64,000 nt of DNA from Pedobacter psychrotolerans (GCF_004340665.1 NZ_SLWO01000001.1:312450-376449); one strand, 5' to 3'; shown: positions 26,897 to 37,586, counted from the first letter of the stretch. Translations and numbers: made by a program. Notes: a model not told the origin generated them from the sequence alone.

Positions 26897-28858
26897 ATGC
26901 CATTAAAAAAACAACCTGAAAAAAATATAGCCGTTACACCCATAGATACCAGCAAATCAGTTTGGGTATATAGCCTGTTTACAGATTATGATATTGATCT
27001 TTTTTCCGTTGGAAAGCATTTCAGACTGTATGAAAAAATGGGTTCTCATCTCATCAATGTAGAAAAAACAGAAGGGATATATTTTTCGGTATGGGCACCA
27101 AATGCCCTGAAGGTTAGTGTAGTAGGTGATTTTAATGATTGGAACAATGCTACTTATCCACTTTATAAGAGACTGGATAAGTCTGGAATTTGGGAAGGAT
27201 TCATCCCCGGAGTTTCTAAAGGCGCAGTTTATAAATATTTTGTTAAAGGTTTCGATGAATCCGAACATTTAAAAGGCGATCCCTATGCTAGAAAATGGGA
27301 ACATCCGCCACAAACGGCTAGTGTGGTTTGGGACACTGATTATGCGTGGAAAGATAAAACTTGGCTTTCCAAAAGAGCAAAGATCAATGCCCTTGATCAA
27401 CCGATTTCGGTATATGAGTTGCATTTGGGTTCATGGGAACGTGATCCGGGAAATCCTGAACGTGTGCTTAATGCCAGGGAAGTGGCCAGTAGGCTAGTGC
27501 CCTATGTTAAAGAAATGGGTTTTACTCATGTAGAGTTAATGCCGGTAATGGAATTCCCTTATTTTCCAAGTTGGGGCTATCAGATTACAGGTTATTTTGG
27601 CGCAAGTTCCCGTTATGGCACTCCACAAGATTTAATGTACCTTATTGATGCATTTCACAAAGCAGATATTGCAGTAATTTTGGATTGGGTACCCTCACAC
27701 TTTCCCGGAGACAGGCACGGGCTCTATGAGTTTGATGGGACACACCTTTATGAGCATGCGGATATGAAAAAGGGATTTCATCCCGATTGGAAATCTTATA
27801 TCTTTAATTATGACCGCAACGAAGTTCGTTCATTTTTAATCAGCAATGCCGTTTTTTGGATAGACCAATATCATGCTGATGGATTGCGTGTAGACGCCGT
27901 GGCTTCTATGCTTTACTTTAACTTTTCAAGAGAAGATGGCGATGCCGCTACTAATGAATACGGTGGAAGTGAAAATCTAGGTGCCATTCAATTTCTTCAG
28001 GATCTTAATGTGGCTATATATGGGAATTTTGAAGGGGTTCAAACCATTGCTGAAGAAAGTAGTACTTATCCGGGCGTAACACACCCTGTTCATACTGGCG
28101 GTCTTGGTTTCGGAATGAAGTGGATGATGGGCTGGATGAATGATACGCTCAAATATTTCAAGGTGAATACCCTGGAAAGAAAACATTTTCATCATCAGCT
28201 TAGCTTTAGTATGACCTATGCTTTTACTGAAAACTTTATGCTTCCCTTTTCGCATGATGAAGTGGTGCACGGAAAATCGCCTATGCTCTACAAAATGCCT
28301 GGTGATGACTGGCAGAAGTTTGCAAATCTGAGGGCGCTTTATGGTTATATGTTTACCCATCCCGGAGCTAAACTCTTGTTTATGGGAAATGAATTTGCCG
28401 ATACTAGCGAGTGGAACTTTACGCAGTCGTTAAACTGGCACCTGCTTCAATACCCCGGACATAAAGGAATGCAGGAAACGGTTAAGGCGCTAAATTTTTT
28501 ATACCGGAAAGAACCTGCACTTTATCATTTCAATTTTAGTTATGAAGGGTTTGAATGGCTTGATGCAGATAATACTGATGAATCGGTATTTGTTTTTATG
28601 AGGAAGGGACCAAAAGCAAAAGATACTTTGGTCATTGCCATCAACTTAACACCTGTAGTTCGCGAACATTATCGCATTGGCGTACCCTTTAAAACCAAAT
28701 GGAAAGAGATTTTTAACACCGATGACATTGTCTTTTACGGAAGTGGAATCAATAACAATGGAGAAATTATTCCCAATAAGGAGGGTTATAGTGGACAGGA
28801 ATATTCAATCGATATTACCCTTCCTCCATTGGCTGTGACCATATTTAAAAGCAAATAG
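26897..28858 (+). CDS. glgB: 1,4-alpha-glucan branching enzyme
   Basis: GlgB (GH13) makes alpha-1,6 branches in glycogen. From the ATG at 26897 the product has 653 residues: an N-terminal CBM48 sandwich (YFSVWAPNALKVSVVGDFNDWN), the GH13 barrel with LRVDAVASMLY (nucleophile Asp), AEESS (acid/base Glu) and FSHDEVVHGK, and a C-terminal beta domain. A TTG 30 bases upstream is open in frame but falls inside the preceding hairpin, so ATG is preferred. Together with the GH31 gene it forms an alpha-glucan module. Confidence 0.95.
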   Translation: MPLKKQPEKNIAVTPIDTSKSVWVYSLFTDYDIDLFSVGKHFRLYEKMGSHLINVEKTEGIYFSVWAPNALKVSVVGDFNDWNNATYPLYKRLDKSGIWEGFIPGVSKGAVYKYFVKGFDESEHLKGDPYARKWEHPPQTASVVWDTDYAWKDKTWLSKRAKINALDQPISVYELHLGSWERDPGNPERVLNAREVASRLVPYVKEMGFTHVELMPVMEFPYFPSWGYQITGYFGASSRYGTPQDLMYLIDAFHKADIAVILDWVPSHFPGDRHGLYEFDGTHLYEHADMKKGFHPDWKSYIFNYDRNEVRSFLISNAVFWIDQYHADGLRVDAVASMLYFNFSREDGDAATNEYGGSENLGAIQFLQDLNVAIYGNFEGVQTIAEESSTYPGVTHPVHTGGLGFGMKWMMGWMNDTLKYFKVNTLERKHFHHQLSFSMTYAFTENFMLPFSHDEVVHGKSPMLYKMPGDDWQKFANLRALYGYMFTHPGAKLLFMGNEFADTSEWNFTQSLNWHLLQYPGHKGMQETVKALNFLYRKEPALYHFNFSYEGFEWLDADNTDESVFVFMRKGPKAKDTLVIAINLTPVVREHYRIGVPFKTKWKEIFNTDDIVFYGSGINNNGEIIPNKEGYSGQEYSIDITLPPLAVTIFKSK

Positions 28859-28869
28859 AATTAAATAAG

Positions 28870-28896
28870 AAAAGCCTCCCATTGCTGGAAGGCTTT
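28870..28896. terminator. Terminator between glgB and the convergent TonB receptor
   Basis: AAAGCCT faces AGGCTTT around an inner CCA/TGG pair. A second hairpin, CTCTGGA/TCCAGAG, follows at 28913-28935. Both lie between converging genes. Confidence 0.7.
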
Positions 28897-28990
28897 CTTA
28901 AACTCTGGAGTGGAAGCTTCCAGAGCGGATGCAAAGATATGAAAATAGTTTTCTTTGGCAACTGTTATTTGAAATTAGTTGATTATCTTT

Positions 28991-31180
28991 TTAAAGCTTC
29001 AATTTAATCCCACCATTAAAGGTCCTGCCTTCAGTGTGTGTCCAGATATCGTCGAAATTTGGGTTAAGGTGTGATCCGTTGACCACACTTTTATACCTGC
29101 TTTGTCTGGTATCGGTGAAATTCTCTGCATTAATAAATACGGAAATTTTTCCAAAAACCTTTTCAGCCATAAAGCCAAATTCCCAAAAAGCACTGGTGAG
29201 TTGATTGTTATAAAGGTATTGGCGATCGGTAAAATAACCTTCCAGCCCCAGCTTAAAATTGCGTTCTTTTTCATAAAGTAAAGCCAGATTCAGTTTGTTT
29301 TTTGGTAAAAGCCTGATGTTTTGAATAACGGGCAGGTAATCTGCTTTTGCATCAGTGAAGGTATAACCTGCAAAAAGTTTAAAGTATTCTTTAAAAATGA
29401 TTTTTGCATTGGTTTCAAAGCCCCTGCTTTGTACAGGTTGAGGAGTATTTTCAAAATGAAATGAACCTGAATTATCCTGAAGCAAAATAGTAGAATTATT
29501 AATTCTGGTATAGAAAAACATTTGGTTAAGGCTGATTAACCAGTCAGCACCTAAGGAAGTTTTATAATTGATATCTGCGGTACCGCCATAACTTTTTTCT
29601 GCTTTAACATTGTTAAGCGGAAGAAGGTTCTGGTATTGAAAAGTTTCAGTTTGTTCTGTGAAGAGGGTTGGCGTTTTGTAACCCAATCCGCCACCAATTC
29701 TTGAACTCCAATGATCGTTGATTTTGTACAAAGCAGAAATCCTTGGTAAAACGAAGGCTTCATTTTTGCGGTAAAGCGTATTGAAATAATTAACTAAATC
29801 TAATCTTATGCCACTCTCCAGCTTAAAACGATCAGATAAATCCCAGGTTTGCTGTGCATAAAGACCGGCAGTTCTGGTGGTGAAATTTTTTGCCAGATTC
29901 GGAAGCTGATCTTGCTCAGCAAACTTATCATATACGATGTTCAGCCCAAAAATCAAGCTTTGATTTTTGATGTTTTTTAAATAGCTTATATCTGTATAGG
30001 CATTGTAATTGATTCCGTTAAAGGTATAATCAGGAATGGCTATATCTCGTTTAAAGTAATTGAAGCTGGTTTTAATTTTTAATAAATTAGACGCATTTAC
30101 CTTATAGCTAAAATCTAGTGTAGAAGTGTTGCGAAGGCTTTTATTGCTTTCAAAATATCGGTGATTGGCATCTGCACCATCGTTAATTACAAAAATATCT
30201 CCACCTGTGCGGTTACTTTTCGTAAAGGCATTACCAATAATTAAGGTTGTTTTTTCATTTGGATAATAAAATAATTTTGGATGAACGGTGAAATCGTCCG
30301 TTTTTGGGAGTTCCGTAAAGTCATCTTTGTCTACATCATAAGCCTTTTGAAAATTAGTTAATGCCAATAAACTATAACCCCATTTTCCTTTCCGTTGCAT
30401 ACTAAATGCACCAATATTGGTTTGGCCTACATTTGATTGATTGAGGATGAAATTGAAATCAGCCTTTTCCCTTGGTGTTCTGGAAATGAAATTGACCACT
30501 CCGGCAATGGCTCCTGCACCATAAAGTGTAGAGGATGGACCTTTGATAATTTCAACCTGCGCCAGGTCAAGGGGCGGAATTTCCAGGATGCTTAGCCCGC
30601 TGGCAAAATTCCCGAAACTGGCATAACCATCTTTTAAAAGCTGTGTATAGCGACCATCAAGCCCCTGAATCCTGATACTGGCATTGGCACTGGTTGCTGA
30701 GGTTTGCTGGACGGCAATTCCCGTGCTTTCATGCAGAATCATTGAAACATTTGCCGGTCGCATATTACTTTTCTCATCAATTTCTTCCAGTTCGATGGTT
30801 TCTACCCGAGTAGGGGTATTCTGGATGGATCTGCTGGTTCTTGTAGAAGAAACAATAACCTCTTCCAATTCATCTTCTGCTGGTTCCAGAAAAACTTCAT
30901 AAGTTTTAACCTCGTTTAAAGGGAAGGTAAGGGGTAGGCGTTGTTCTTGGAAACCCACATTTCTGATGATAATAATTTGGTTACCATCTGGGATATTACC
31001 GAAACTTGCTGTACCATTTGCACTGGTTTTAGCAAGAAGGTTAGTGCCTTTAATCAGCACTGTTGCATTACTGAGAATGGTTTTATCTACCTTATTTTTG
31101 ACTGATATTTTAAGACTGTTTTGTGCGCAAGCACTGGCTACACAAAAAAATGTGCATAGCAATAATATTATTTTTTGCAT
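28991..31180 (-). CDS. TonB-dependent outer-membrane receptor
   Basis: From the ATG at 31180 the product has 729 residues and starts MQKIILLLCTFFCVASACAQ, a signal peptide. An earlier ATG at 31225 would bury this in a longer N-terminus. It carries a short carboxypeptidase-like domain, a plug (VSSTRTSRSIQNTPTRVETI ... IKGPSSTLYGAGAIAGVVNF) and a barrel ending NGGIKLKL. The TRV-x-T-I-E plug resembles BtuB/CirA-type receptors, which import metal complexes or cofactors. It is preceded 13-58 bases upstream on the same strand by a Cys-rich lipoprotein gene, hinting at metal handling. Confidence 0.9.
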   Translation of the reverse strand: MQKIILLLCTFFCVASACAQNSLKISVKNKVDKTILSNATVLIKGTNLLAKTSANGTASFGNIPDGNQIIIIRNVGFQEQRLPLTFPLNEVKTYEVFLEPAEDELEEVIVSSTRTSRSIQNTPTRVETIELEEIDEKSNMRPANVSMILHESTGIAVQQTSATSANASIRIQGLDGRYTQLLKDGYASFGNFASGLSILEIPPLDLAQVEIIKGPSSTLYGAGAIAGVVNFISRTPREKADFNFILNQSNVGQTNIGAFSMQRKGKWGYSLLALTNFQKAYDVDKDDFTELPKTDDFTVHPKLFYYPNEKTTLIIGNAFTKSNRTGGDIFVINDGADANHRYFESNKSLRNTSTLDFSYKVNASNLLKIKTSFNYFKRDIAIPDYTFNGINYNAYTDISYLKNIKNQSLIFGLNIVYDKFAEQDQLPNLAKNFTTRTAGLYAQQTWDLSDRFKLESGIRLDLVNYFNTLYRKNEAFVLPRISALYKINDHWSSRIGGGLGYKTPTLFTEQTETFQYQNLLPLNNVKAEKSYGGTADINYKTSLGADWLISLNQMFFYTRINNSTILLQDNSGSFHFENTPQPVQSRGFETNAKIIFKEYFKLFAGYTFTDAKADYLPVIQNIRLLPKNKLNLALLYEKERNFKLGLEGYFTDRQYLYNNQLTSAFWEFGFMAEKVFGKISVFINAENFTDTRQSRYKSVVNGSHLNPNFDDIWTHTEGRTFNGGIKLKL

Positions 31181-31237
31181 TGGTATATAATAAATTGAAT
31201 AAATCGGACCCTTAATAGAGGTCACTAATGGAATCGG

Positions 31238-31576
31238 TTAAACGATAAAAACATTATTCAATTTTGGCGGTTGCCAGATGTTCTGAGTATAATCGGTTAC
31301 ATTTCTACTTTTATAACCAGATTTCTTTTTATTTAATGAAAATAATTTAGGCTTTACAACTGATATATCGTTACTGATGTTTACAATGGGTTGTCCGCAG
31401 CAATTGCAGGTACACAATGGTGAACAGTGGTCATTATCAGGGATACTTTCAGTTTTTGAGATTTTTGTGATTGTATTAATTCTCTTTAGATTGAGATCCA
31501 AGTTCAATTGATCTTCGCAAGTGATGCAAGATAACAGCAGGATGGCTAAACTCAAAAAGTAGATTAAAATTTTCAT
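31238..31576 (-). CDS. Cys-rich lipoprotein (DUF6660-like)
   Basis: A 112-residue product starting MKILIYFLSLAILLLSCITC, a signal peptide with a probable lipobox at SC. The mature region contains a tight cluster, DNDHCSPLCTCNCCGQ, with five cysteines and a histidine, a pattern I associate with the small DUF6660-type proteins found beside metal-related TonB receptors and efflux genes. Metal binding is inferred from the cluster, not shown. It is the first gene of a two-gene minus-strand operon with the TonB receptor. Confidence 0.65.
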   Translation of the reverse strand: MKILIYFLSLAILLLSCITCEDQLNLDLNLKRINTITKISKTESIPDNDHCSPLCTCNCCGQPIVNISNDISVVKPKLFSLNKKKSGYKSRNVTDYTQNIWQPPKLNNVFIV

Positions 31577-31773
31577 TAACGAATCAAATGTACAAAACCT
31601 GTATGAATATTTAAGTTTTCATGAGGAATCAATGGCTTTTTTCAATTTCAGGTGTTAGCATTAATGGCTATCCTCTTTGATTCTCTACATATTCCGCTGG
31701 GTTGTTTGATAGTTGGTGCATTCATCGAACAAATAAAACAAATGTGGTGTTAGATACTAAACTGATCAGCAAA

Positions 31774-32094
31774 ATGCAAGTTTTATTTAATCTAGCCAAC
31801 CAACCAGATTCTAGCTATGGCTTAGATATTTGGCTTCATGATCAGGAAATTTTTCTTAGTAATTTAAGAGCTGGTAATTCTGAAGCTTTTAAATCCTTAT
31901 ATAAACAATATGCTGCAGCCATTTACGGAATGGTGCGCAGAAAAGTTGCAGATGAACAAACCGCTGAAATCATTTTAGAAAAAGTATTTATTGATGTATT
32001 TGCTTCTATCTCATTATATGATGAGTCCAAATTCAAAATCTTTACTTGGTTACATCAAGTTGCCAATCGGCAGATTAGTCTTTATCAACTTTAA
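31774..32094 (+). CDS. Short sigma-70 region 2-only protein
   Basis: From the ATG at 31774 the product has 106 residues (a TTG at 31702 would add 24). Residues from EIFLSNLRAGNSEAFKSLYK to KIFTWLHQVANRQI match region 2 of ECF sigma factors, including the core-RNA-polymerase contact and the TWLHQVANRQ end of the -10 recognition helix. The frame then stops after SLYQL, and the next 120 bases in all forward frames show no region 4. A complete ECF sigma factor has about 160-200 residues. It is either a decayed sigma gene or a shortened regulator. Genes around it are convergent or unrelated. Confidence 0.7.
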   Translation: MQVLFNLANQPDSSYGLDIWLHDQEIFLSNLRAGNSEAFKSLYKQYAAAIYGMVRRKVADEQTAEIILEKVFIDVFASISLYDESKFKIFTWLHQVANRQISLYQL

Positions 32095-32261
32095 GGAAGG
32101 GCATTAGTTTACCTGCAGTTTATTTTACATTAGAAATTAGCAAAAGTCTATTGCTTCAGAATATTAATACAGTTTTTACAGAATGTAATCTTTCCGGGTT
32201 ATGATGATTAGTTAACTTTTTCTTTCTATATATATTCAAACCCCAAATTCCTTATTTATCT

Positions 32262-32422
32262 GAAAAAGAAAAAGGAGACCTCATCCGAGTGTCTCCTTTT
32301 TTTCTAACCAAATATAAACCTGTTATGAGCCAGGCTTTGTCTTTAATCCTCCATTTAAAATAATTTTAGCAGGAGAATGATTTATCTTTTTTAATGGTAA
32401 TAAACATCGTTCCGTTTATTAC
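32262..32422 (-). ncRNA. Candidate structured small RNA, about 150 nt
   Basis: On the minus strand, a TATATTTG -7 element (32434-32427) is followed at the expected start by four hairpins. H1: GTAATAAAC/GTTTATTAC (32422-32414 with 32405-32397). H2: ATTCTCC/GGAGGAT (32378-32372 with 32352-32346). H3: AAGCCTG/CAGGTTT (32337-32331 with 32322-32316). H4: the terminator stem at 32299-32271 followed by a T-rich tract. H2 and H3 each use one G-U pair that exists only in minus-strand RNA. The longest ORF has 13 codons. An operator-like palindrome overlaps the promoter. I do not recognise a known RNA family. Confidence 0.6.
32271..32303. terminator. Strong bidirectional terminator
   Basis: AAAGGAGAC-CTC pairs with GAG-T-GTCTCCTTT, with T-rich tracts on both sides. 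It would end the candidate RNA on the minus strand and the sigma-like gene transcript on the plus strand. Confidence 0.85.
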
Positions 32423-32426
32423 TCTA

Positions 32427-32434
32427 CAAATATA
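32427..32434 (-). promoter_or_regulatory. -7 element of the candidate RNA
   Basis: TATATTTG on the minus strand fits TAnnTTTG exactly. No TTTG is present 19 bases upstream, where the palindrome lies instead. Confidence 0.55.
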
Positions 32435-32446
32435 GTAAAAAAAATG

Positions 32447-32467
32447 ATAGTGTAAAAAATACACTAT
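32447..32467. promoter_or_regulatory. Palindromic operator site A
   Basis: TAGTGTA-N5-TACACTA with perfect symmetry (8-bp arms, A-T-only centre), 13 bases upstream of the candidate RNA's -7 element. It matches sites B (35704-35722) and C (37587-37605). Confidence 0.65.
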
Positions 32468-32775
32468 GAAATTTTTATATATTTTTTTTGTCATTTTTTA
32501 ATTGTTGCCCACTTTTCGGAAGCAAACTGCCTTTAAAAATAACCACGTTTCAAATATAAGTCCTAAATATGTTAAGTAATTGTTAAATAGTATTAAATTT
32601 TAACTTTATAAGTTAAATAAATCACTTTTTTAGTTAAATTTTTAAAAATGATAGATGTCTTGTGTCTTTTATGAGACTTTTTTAAGGATAATATTTATTT
32701 AAAGACTATTTTTTAAGTGCTTAAGTATTATATGGGTGATTACAAATAATATTTTATTAGTGAAAATTAGATTTG
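32468..32775. other. AT-rich intergenic stretch without visible gene
   Basis: About 300 very AT-rich bases between operator A and the gap terminator. No open frame of length, no convincing hairpin with a T-run and no clear promoter were seen. Confidence 0.6.
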
Positions 32776-32814
32776 TAATAAAAAAGCGACAATTATCAAA
32801 GATAATGTCGCTTT
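32776..32814 (-). terminator. Terminator after gap
   Basis: AAAGCGAC/GTCGCTTT plus ATTATC/GATAAT stems with a one-base bulge and 3-nt loop. On the minus strand it is followed by a run of six T residues. Confidence 0.88.
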
Positions 32815-32849
32815 AAATATACTTTATTTAGCCTAATGGCTATTTTTGA

Positions 32850-34699
<1,850 letters not shown>

Positions 34700-34700
34700 G

Positions 34701-35687
34701 TTATATGGATAAAACTTCAGTCATTTCCATTAAATCTGGCTCAAGCTTAAAGCTATGTGCGGTTAAGGCTTCCGAAATGCTGGTTAGCTTAATCGCATTG
34801 CCATGTAAGCCTACCATTTGTTCAGTTTCTCCTGCAATAAGTGCGTTTACAGCGGCAAAACCAAGTCTGCTTCCTAATATACGGTCGAAACTACTTGGGC
34901 TGCCTCCCCGTTGAAGGTGTCCTAAGATCGTGACTTTCGTGTCGTAATGATCAAATGTCTCTTTTACTTTTTTAGCAATATCATAAGCGCCACCTTGTTT
35001 GTGCCCTTCAGCAACAATTACAATGCTTGATGATTTTTTAGTTGCTGCACCCAAAGCGAGTTTCTTAATCAACTCCTCTACACTGGTTGCTCTTTCAGGT
35101 AATAAAACAGCTTCAGCACCACTGGCAATTGAACTTCTCAACGCAATACATCCTGAATCTCTTCCCATCACCTCAATAAAAAACAACCGGTCATGTGCAT
35201 CTGCAGTATCTCTGATTTTATCAATAGCTTCTATAACTGTATTAATGGCAGTATCGTAGCCCAGGGTGAAATCAGAACCTACTAAATCGTTATCAATTGT
35301 TCCAGGTATACCGATCACCTTCACTCCAAAAGTTTCAGAAAATCGCTTTGCACCAGTAAAGGTCCCATCTCCGCCGATCACAACTAAGGCATCAATGTTA
35401 TTTTTCTTTAAATTTTGATAGGCAATTTGTTGACCTTCATCTGTTTTAAACTCTAAACAGCGTGCTGTTTTTAGAATTGTTCCCCCCAAGTGTAAAATAT
35501 TGCTTACAGATCGGGCATCCATTGGTTTTATGTTGTTTGTAATTAAACCCTGGTATCCTTGCATTACACCAAACATGTTAATGCCATGGTAAATTCCGGT
35601 ACGCACAACAGCTCTAATTGCCGCATTCATGCCTGGGGCATCACCACCAGAAGTAAGTACGGCTATGTTTTTAATATTTGGCTCCAT
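34701..35687 (-). CDS. pfkA: ATP-dependent 6-phosphofructokinase
   Basis: PfkA commits fructose-6-phosphate to glycolysis. The 328-residue product fits the short bacterial ATP form: TSGGDAPGMNAAIRA (about residues 12-26), VVIGGDGTFTGA, the catalytic GTIDNDLVGSDFTLGYDTA, and FIEVMGRDSGCIA. It is the first gene of the operon pfkA-badF-gap. Its promoter region, shared with the divergent Nudix-type regulator gene, contains operator site B followed by TATATTCG, a near -7 element, close to the ATG. Confidence 0.96.
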   Translation of the reverse strand: MEPNIKNIAVLTSGGDAPGMNAAIRAVVRTGIYHGINMFGVMQGYQGLITNNIKPMDARSVSNILHLGGTILKTARCLEFKTDEGQQIAYQNLKKNNIDALVVIGGDGTFTGAKRFSETFGVKVIGIPGTIDNDLVGSDFTLGYDTAINTVIEAIDKIRDTADAHDRLFFIEVMGRDSGCIALRSSIASGAEAVLLPERATSVEELIKKLALGAATKKSSSIVIVAEGHKQGGAYDIAKKVKETFDHYDTKVTILGHLQRGGSPSSFDRILGSRLGFAAVNALIAGETEQMVGLHGNAIKLTSISEALTAHSFKLEPDLMEMTEVLSI

Positions 35688-35701
35688 CTATGTTACGAAT
35701 A

Positions 35702-35722
35702 TAGTGTGTAATTTTTACACTA
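35702..35722. promoter_or_regulatory. Palindromic operator site B
   Basis: GTGTGTA-N5-TACACTA (35704-35722) in the divergent region between pfkA and the Nudix regulator. On the minus strand it directly abuts TATATTCG, a probable -7 element of pfkA. Confidence 0.65.
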
Positions 35723-35796
35723 AGTAATTTTTTTTATTTTTTTTACTTAATATTGAAAGTCATACCTTTATCTGTTTAATATAATTAAAATTTACC

Positions 35797-36486
35797 TTGG
35801 AAGAAATTTTACCTCATTTAGATTCAGTATTCTCAATAGATTGCGTTTTGTTTGGCTTTGATGGTAAGGAATTAAAAATCCTGCTTATTGAAAGAAATGA
35901 AGAGCCTTTTAAAGATTGGTGGGCATTGCCCGGCAATATTGTAGGTGCTGATGAAAGCTTAGATCAATCTGCTGCCCGGATTTTATATGAGCTTACTGGC
36001 TTGCGTGGAATTTACATGGAGCAGTATTATGCTTTCGGCGATCCCAATAGGCACCCACAAGGTAGAGTAATTACGTTGGCCTATTATGCACTCATTCGTT
36101 TAGGCGGTGATAAAGAACCTCGTCCTATTAGTACCTATGCAAAACGGGCCAACTGGATGCCGATTACTGATCTTCCAAAACTGGCTTTCGATCACCAGAA
36201 GATTTATGATAAAGGGTTGGAAAAGATCAAGCGTAGAATTAAACACCAGCCAATTGCATTTGAATTGTTGCCTGAAAAATTTACGCTTACGCAGTTACAA
36301 CACGTATATGAACTTATTTTGGGTAAAAAACTGGATAAGCGAAACTTTAGAAAAAAGATTGTAAGCTTTGGTGTGTTAAAAGAGCTTGACGAAAAACAAA
36401 AAGGTGTTTCTTATCGTGCTGCAACACTTTATCGCTTTGATAAACGCAAATACGCCAAGTTATTTGGCAAAGAAATTTCTTTTTAA
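35797..36486 (+). CDS. Nudix-type transcriptional regulator (NrtR/AraR-like)
   Basis: The 229-residue product pairs an N-terminal Nudix fold with a C-terminal winged-helix domain (about residues 155-229), the layout of NrtR-type regulators. The catalytic REUxEE core of a Nudix box is replaced by RILYEL (residues 61-66), so it probably senses rather than hydrolyses a ligand. In Bacteroidota, relatives control sugar use as well as NAD genes. It starts at TTG 35797, as no ATG fits the conserved N-terminus. It diverges from pfkA with operator B between, and a terminator follows. Confidence 0.85.
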   Translation: MEEILPHLDSVFSIDCVLFGFDGKELKILLIERNEEPFKDWWALPGNIVGADESLDQSAARILYELTGLRGIYMEQYYAFGDPNRHPQGRVITLAYYALIRLGGDKEPRPISTYAKRANWMPITDLPKLAFDHQKIYDKGLEKIKRRIKHQPIAFELLPEKFTLTQLQHVYELILGKKLDKRNFRKKIVSFGVLKELDEKQKGVSYRAATLYRFDKRKYAKLFGKEISF

Positions 36487-36526
36487 CAGATGGAGTAAAT
36501 AGCTTTGAACGGCTATATAGGCAAGC

Positions 36527-36566
36527 AAAAAGTCCCAGTTTGAAATTTTCAAACCGGGACTTTTTT
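36527..36566. terminator. Bidirectional terminator after the Nudix regulator
   Basis: AAAAGTCCC-GTTTGAAA pairs with TTTCAAAC-GGGACTTTT with one mismatch and a T-run. It lies between converging genes. Confidence 0.85.
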
Positions 36567-36615
36567 GTTTTTAAGACTCTTGACTTAGGACTATTGACTG
36601 ACTCCCAACTCAATA
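36567..36615. repeat. Quasi-repeat spacer of gact words
   Basis: The words gactctt, gactta, ggacta, gactgactccc and ctcaatactcc follow one another without coding potential. It resembles other word-like spacers in this window. Confidence 0.5.
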
Positions 36616-36622
36616 CTCCAAA

Positions 36623-37483
36623 CTATCCCTTCTTAGCTGTTTCTAAATGGTAATGAACTAAATCATCTATAGGTGAGCGGATAATTTTACCAACACCCAT
36701 TTCGTAACGATCAGCAACAATACTTAAAATATCGCGAAAGCTGTAACCTACAGAACCCACGCAGTTTAATTTATGGTCTTTATAATTTGGATAGTGAATC
36801 ACTAAGGCTTCAAAAAATGAAGTAAAGGCATAATCTATTGTGCTGAAGGCATAATCTTCATAGTTATCCTTGAAGTCATATAAAAACTTACTGAAGCTGG
36901 CACAAAAACGGTTTGGTAATGGCTTATTGTAAATGTTATCAAAAATATCTTCATTCGTTAAGGCATAATTATCATAAAAAGCCTCACGTAAACCTTTTGG
37001 CATATAACCCTTCATGTAATCGCTTAAGATGCGTTTACCTATGAATGAACCACTACCTTCATCACCCAGGAAGTAACCTAAAGAATCAATATTAAGGGTA
37101 ATGTCTTTTCCATCATATAAACAAGAGTTGGTACCTGTTCCTAAGATAGCTGCAAATCCAGGCTCGTTACCTAAAAGTGCTCTGCAAGAAGCAAGAAGAT
37201 CATGACCAACAAAGATTTCGGCATTAATAAAAACCTGTTTCATGGCATCAGCCACAATCTTTACATTACCCGGGGTAGAACATCCAGCGCCGTAATAATA
37301 AACAGCAGTTAGTTTTTCTCTTTCCAAGTGGTCTGGAAGAGTTTCATTTAGAGATTTTACAATGTATTCTCCTTTTGAAAAATATGGATTGTAACCCTCG
37401 GTGTTAAAGTAAATTTTTCTGCCGGCCTCGTTAATCAGACACCAGTTTGTTTTGGTCGATCCACCGTCTGCAATTACTATCAT
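36623..37483 (-). CDS. BadF/BadG-type kinase, N-acetylglucosamine kinase-like
   Basis: From the ATG at 37483 the product has 286 residues and starts MIVIADGGSTKTNW, with an intact phosphate-1 loop of the ASKHA fold. The phosphate-2 region ILGTGTNSCLYDG and LGDEGSGSFIGKRIL follow. The family phosphorylates GlcNAc or related sugars, and the exact substrate is not shown. An in-frame ATG 24 bases upstream (37507) is possible but adds only polar residues. The gene is separated from the pfkA operon by the Nudix regulator but has the same type of operator (site C) upstream. Confidence 0.88.
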   Translation of the reverse strand: MIVIADGGSTKTNWCLINEAGRKIYFNTEGYNPYFSKGEYIVKSLNETLPDHLEREKLTAVYYYGAGCSTPGNVKIVADAMKQVFINAEIFVGHDLLASCRALLGNEPGFAAILGTGTNSCLYDGKDITLNIDSLGYFLGDEGSGSFIGKRILSDYMKGYMPKGLREAFYDNYALTNEDIFDNIYNKPLPNRFCASFSKFLYDFKDNYEDYAFSTIDYAFTSFFEALVIHYPNYKDHKLNCVGSVGYSFRDILSIVADRYEMGVGKIIRSPIDDLVHYHLETAKKG

Positions 37484-37586
37484 TTTATTTATTTTTGGTT
37501 TTAGCACGATAAAAGTATAAAAACTCTTATATTTTGTATCCTTTTTTTTAATAATTTTTTAACAATTTATTGTTGTTGAAATTTAA

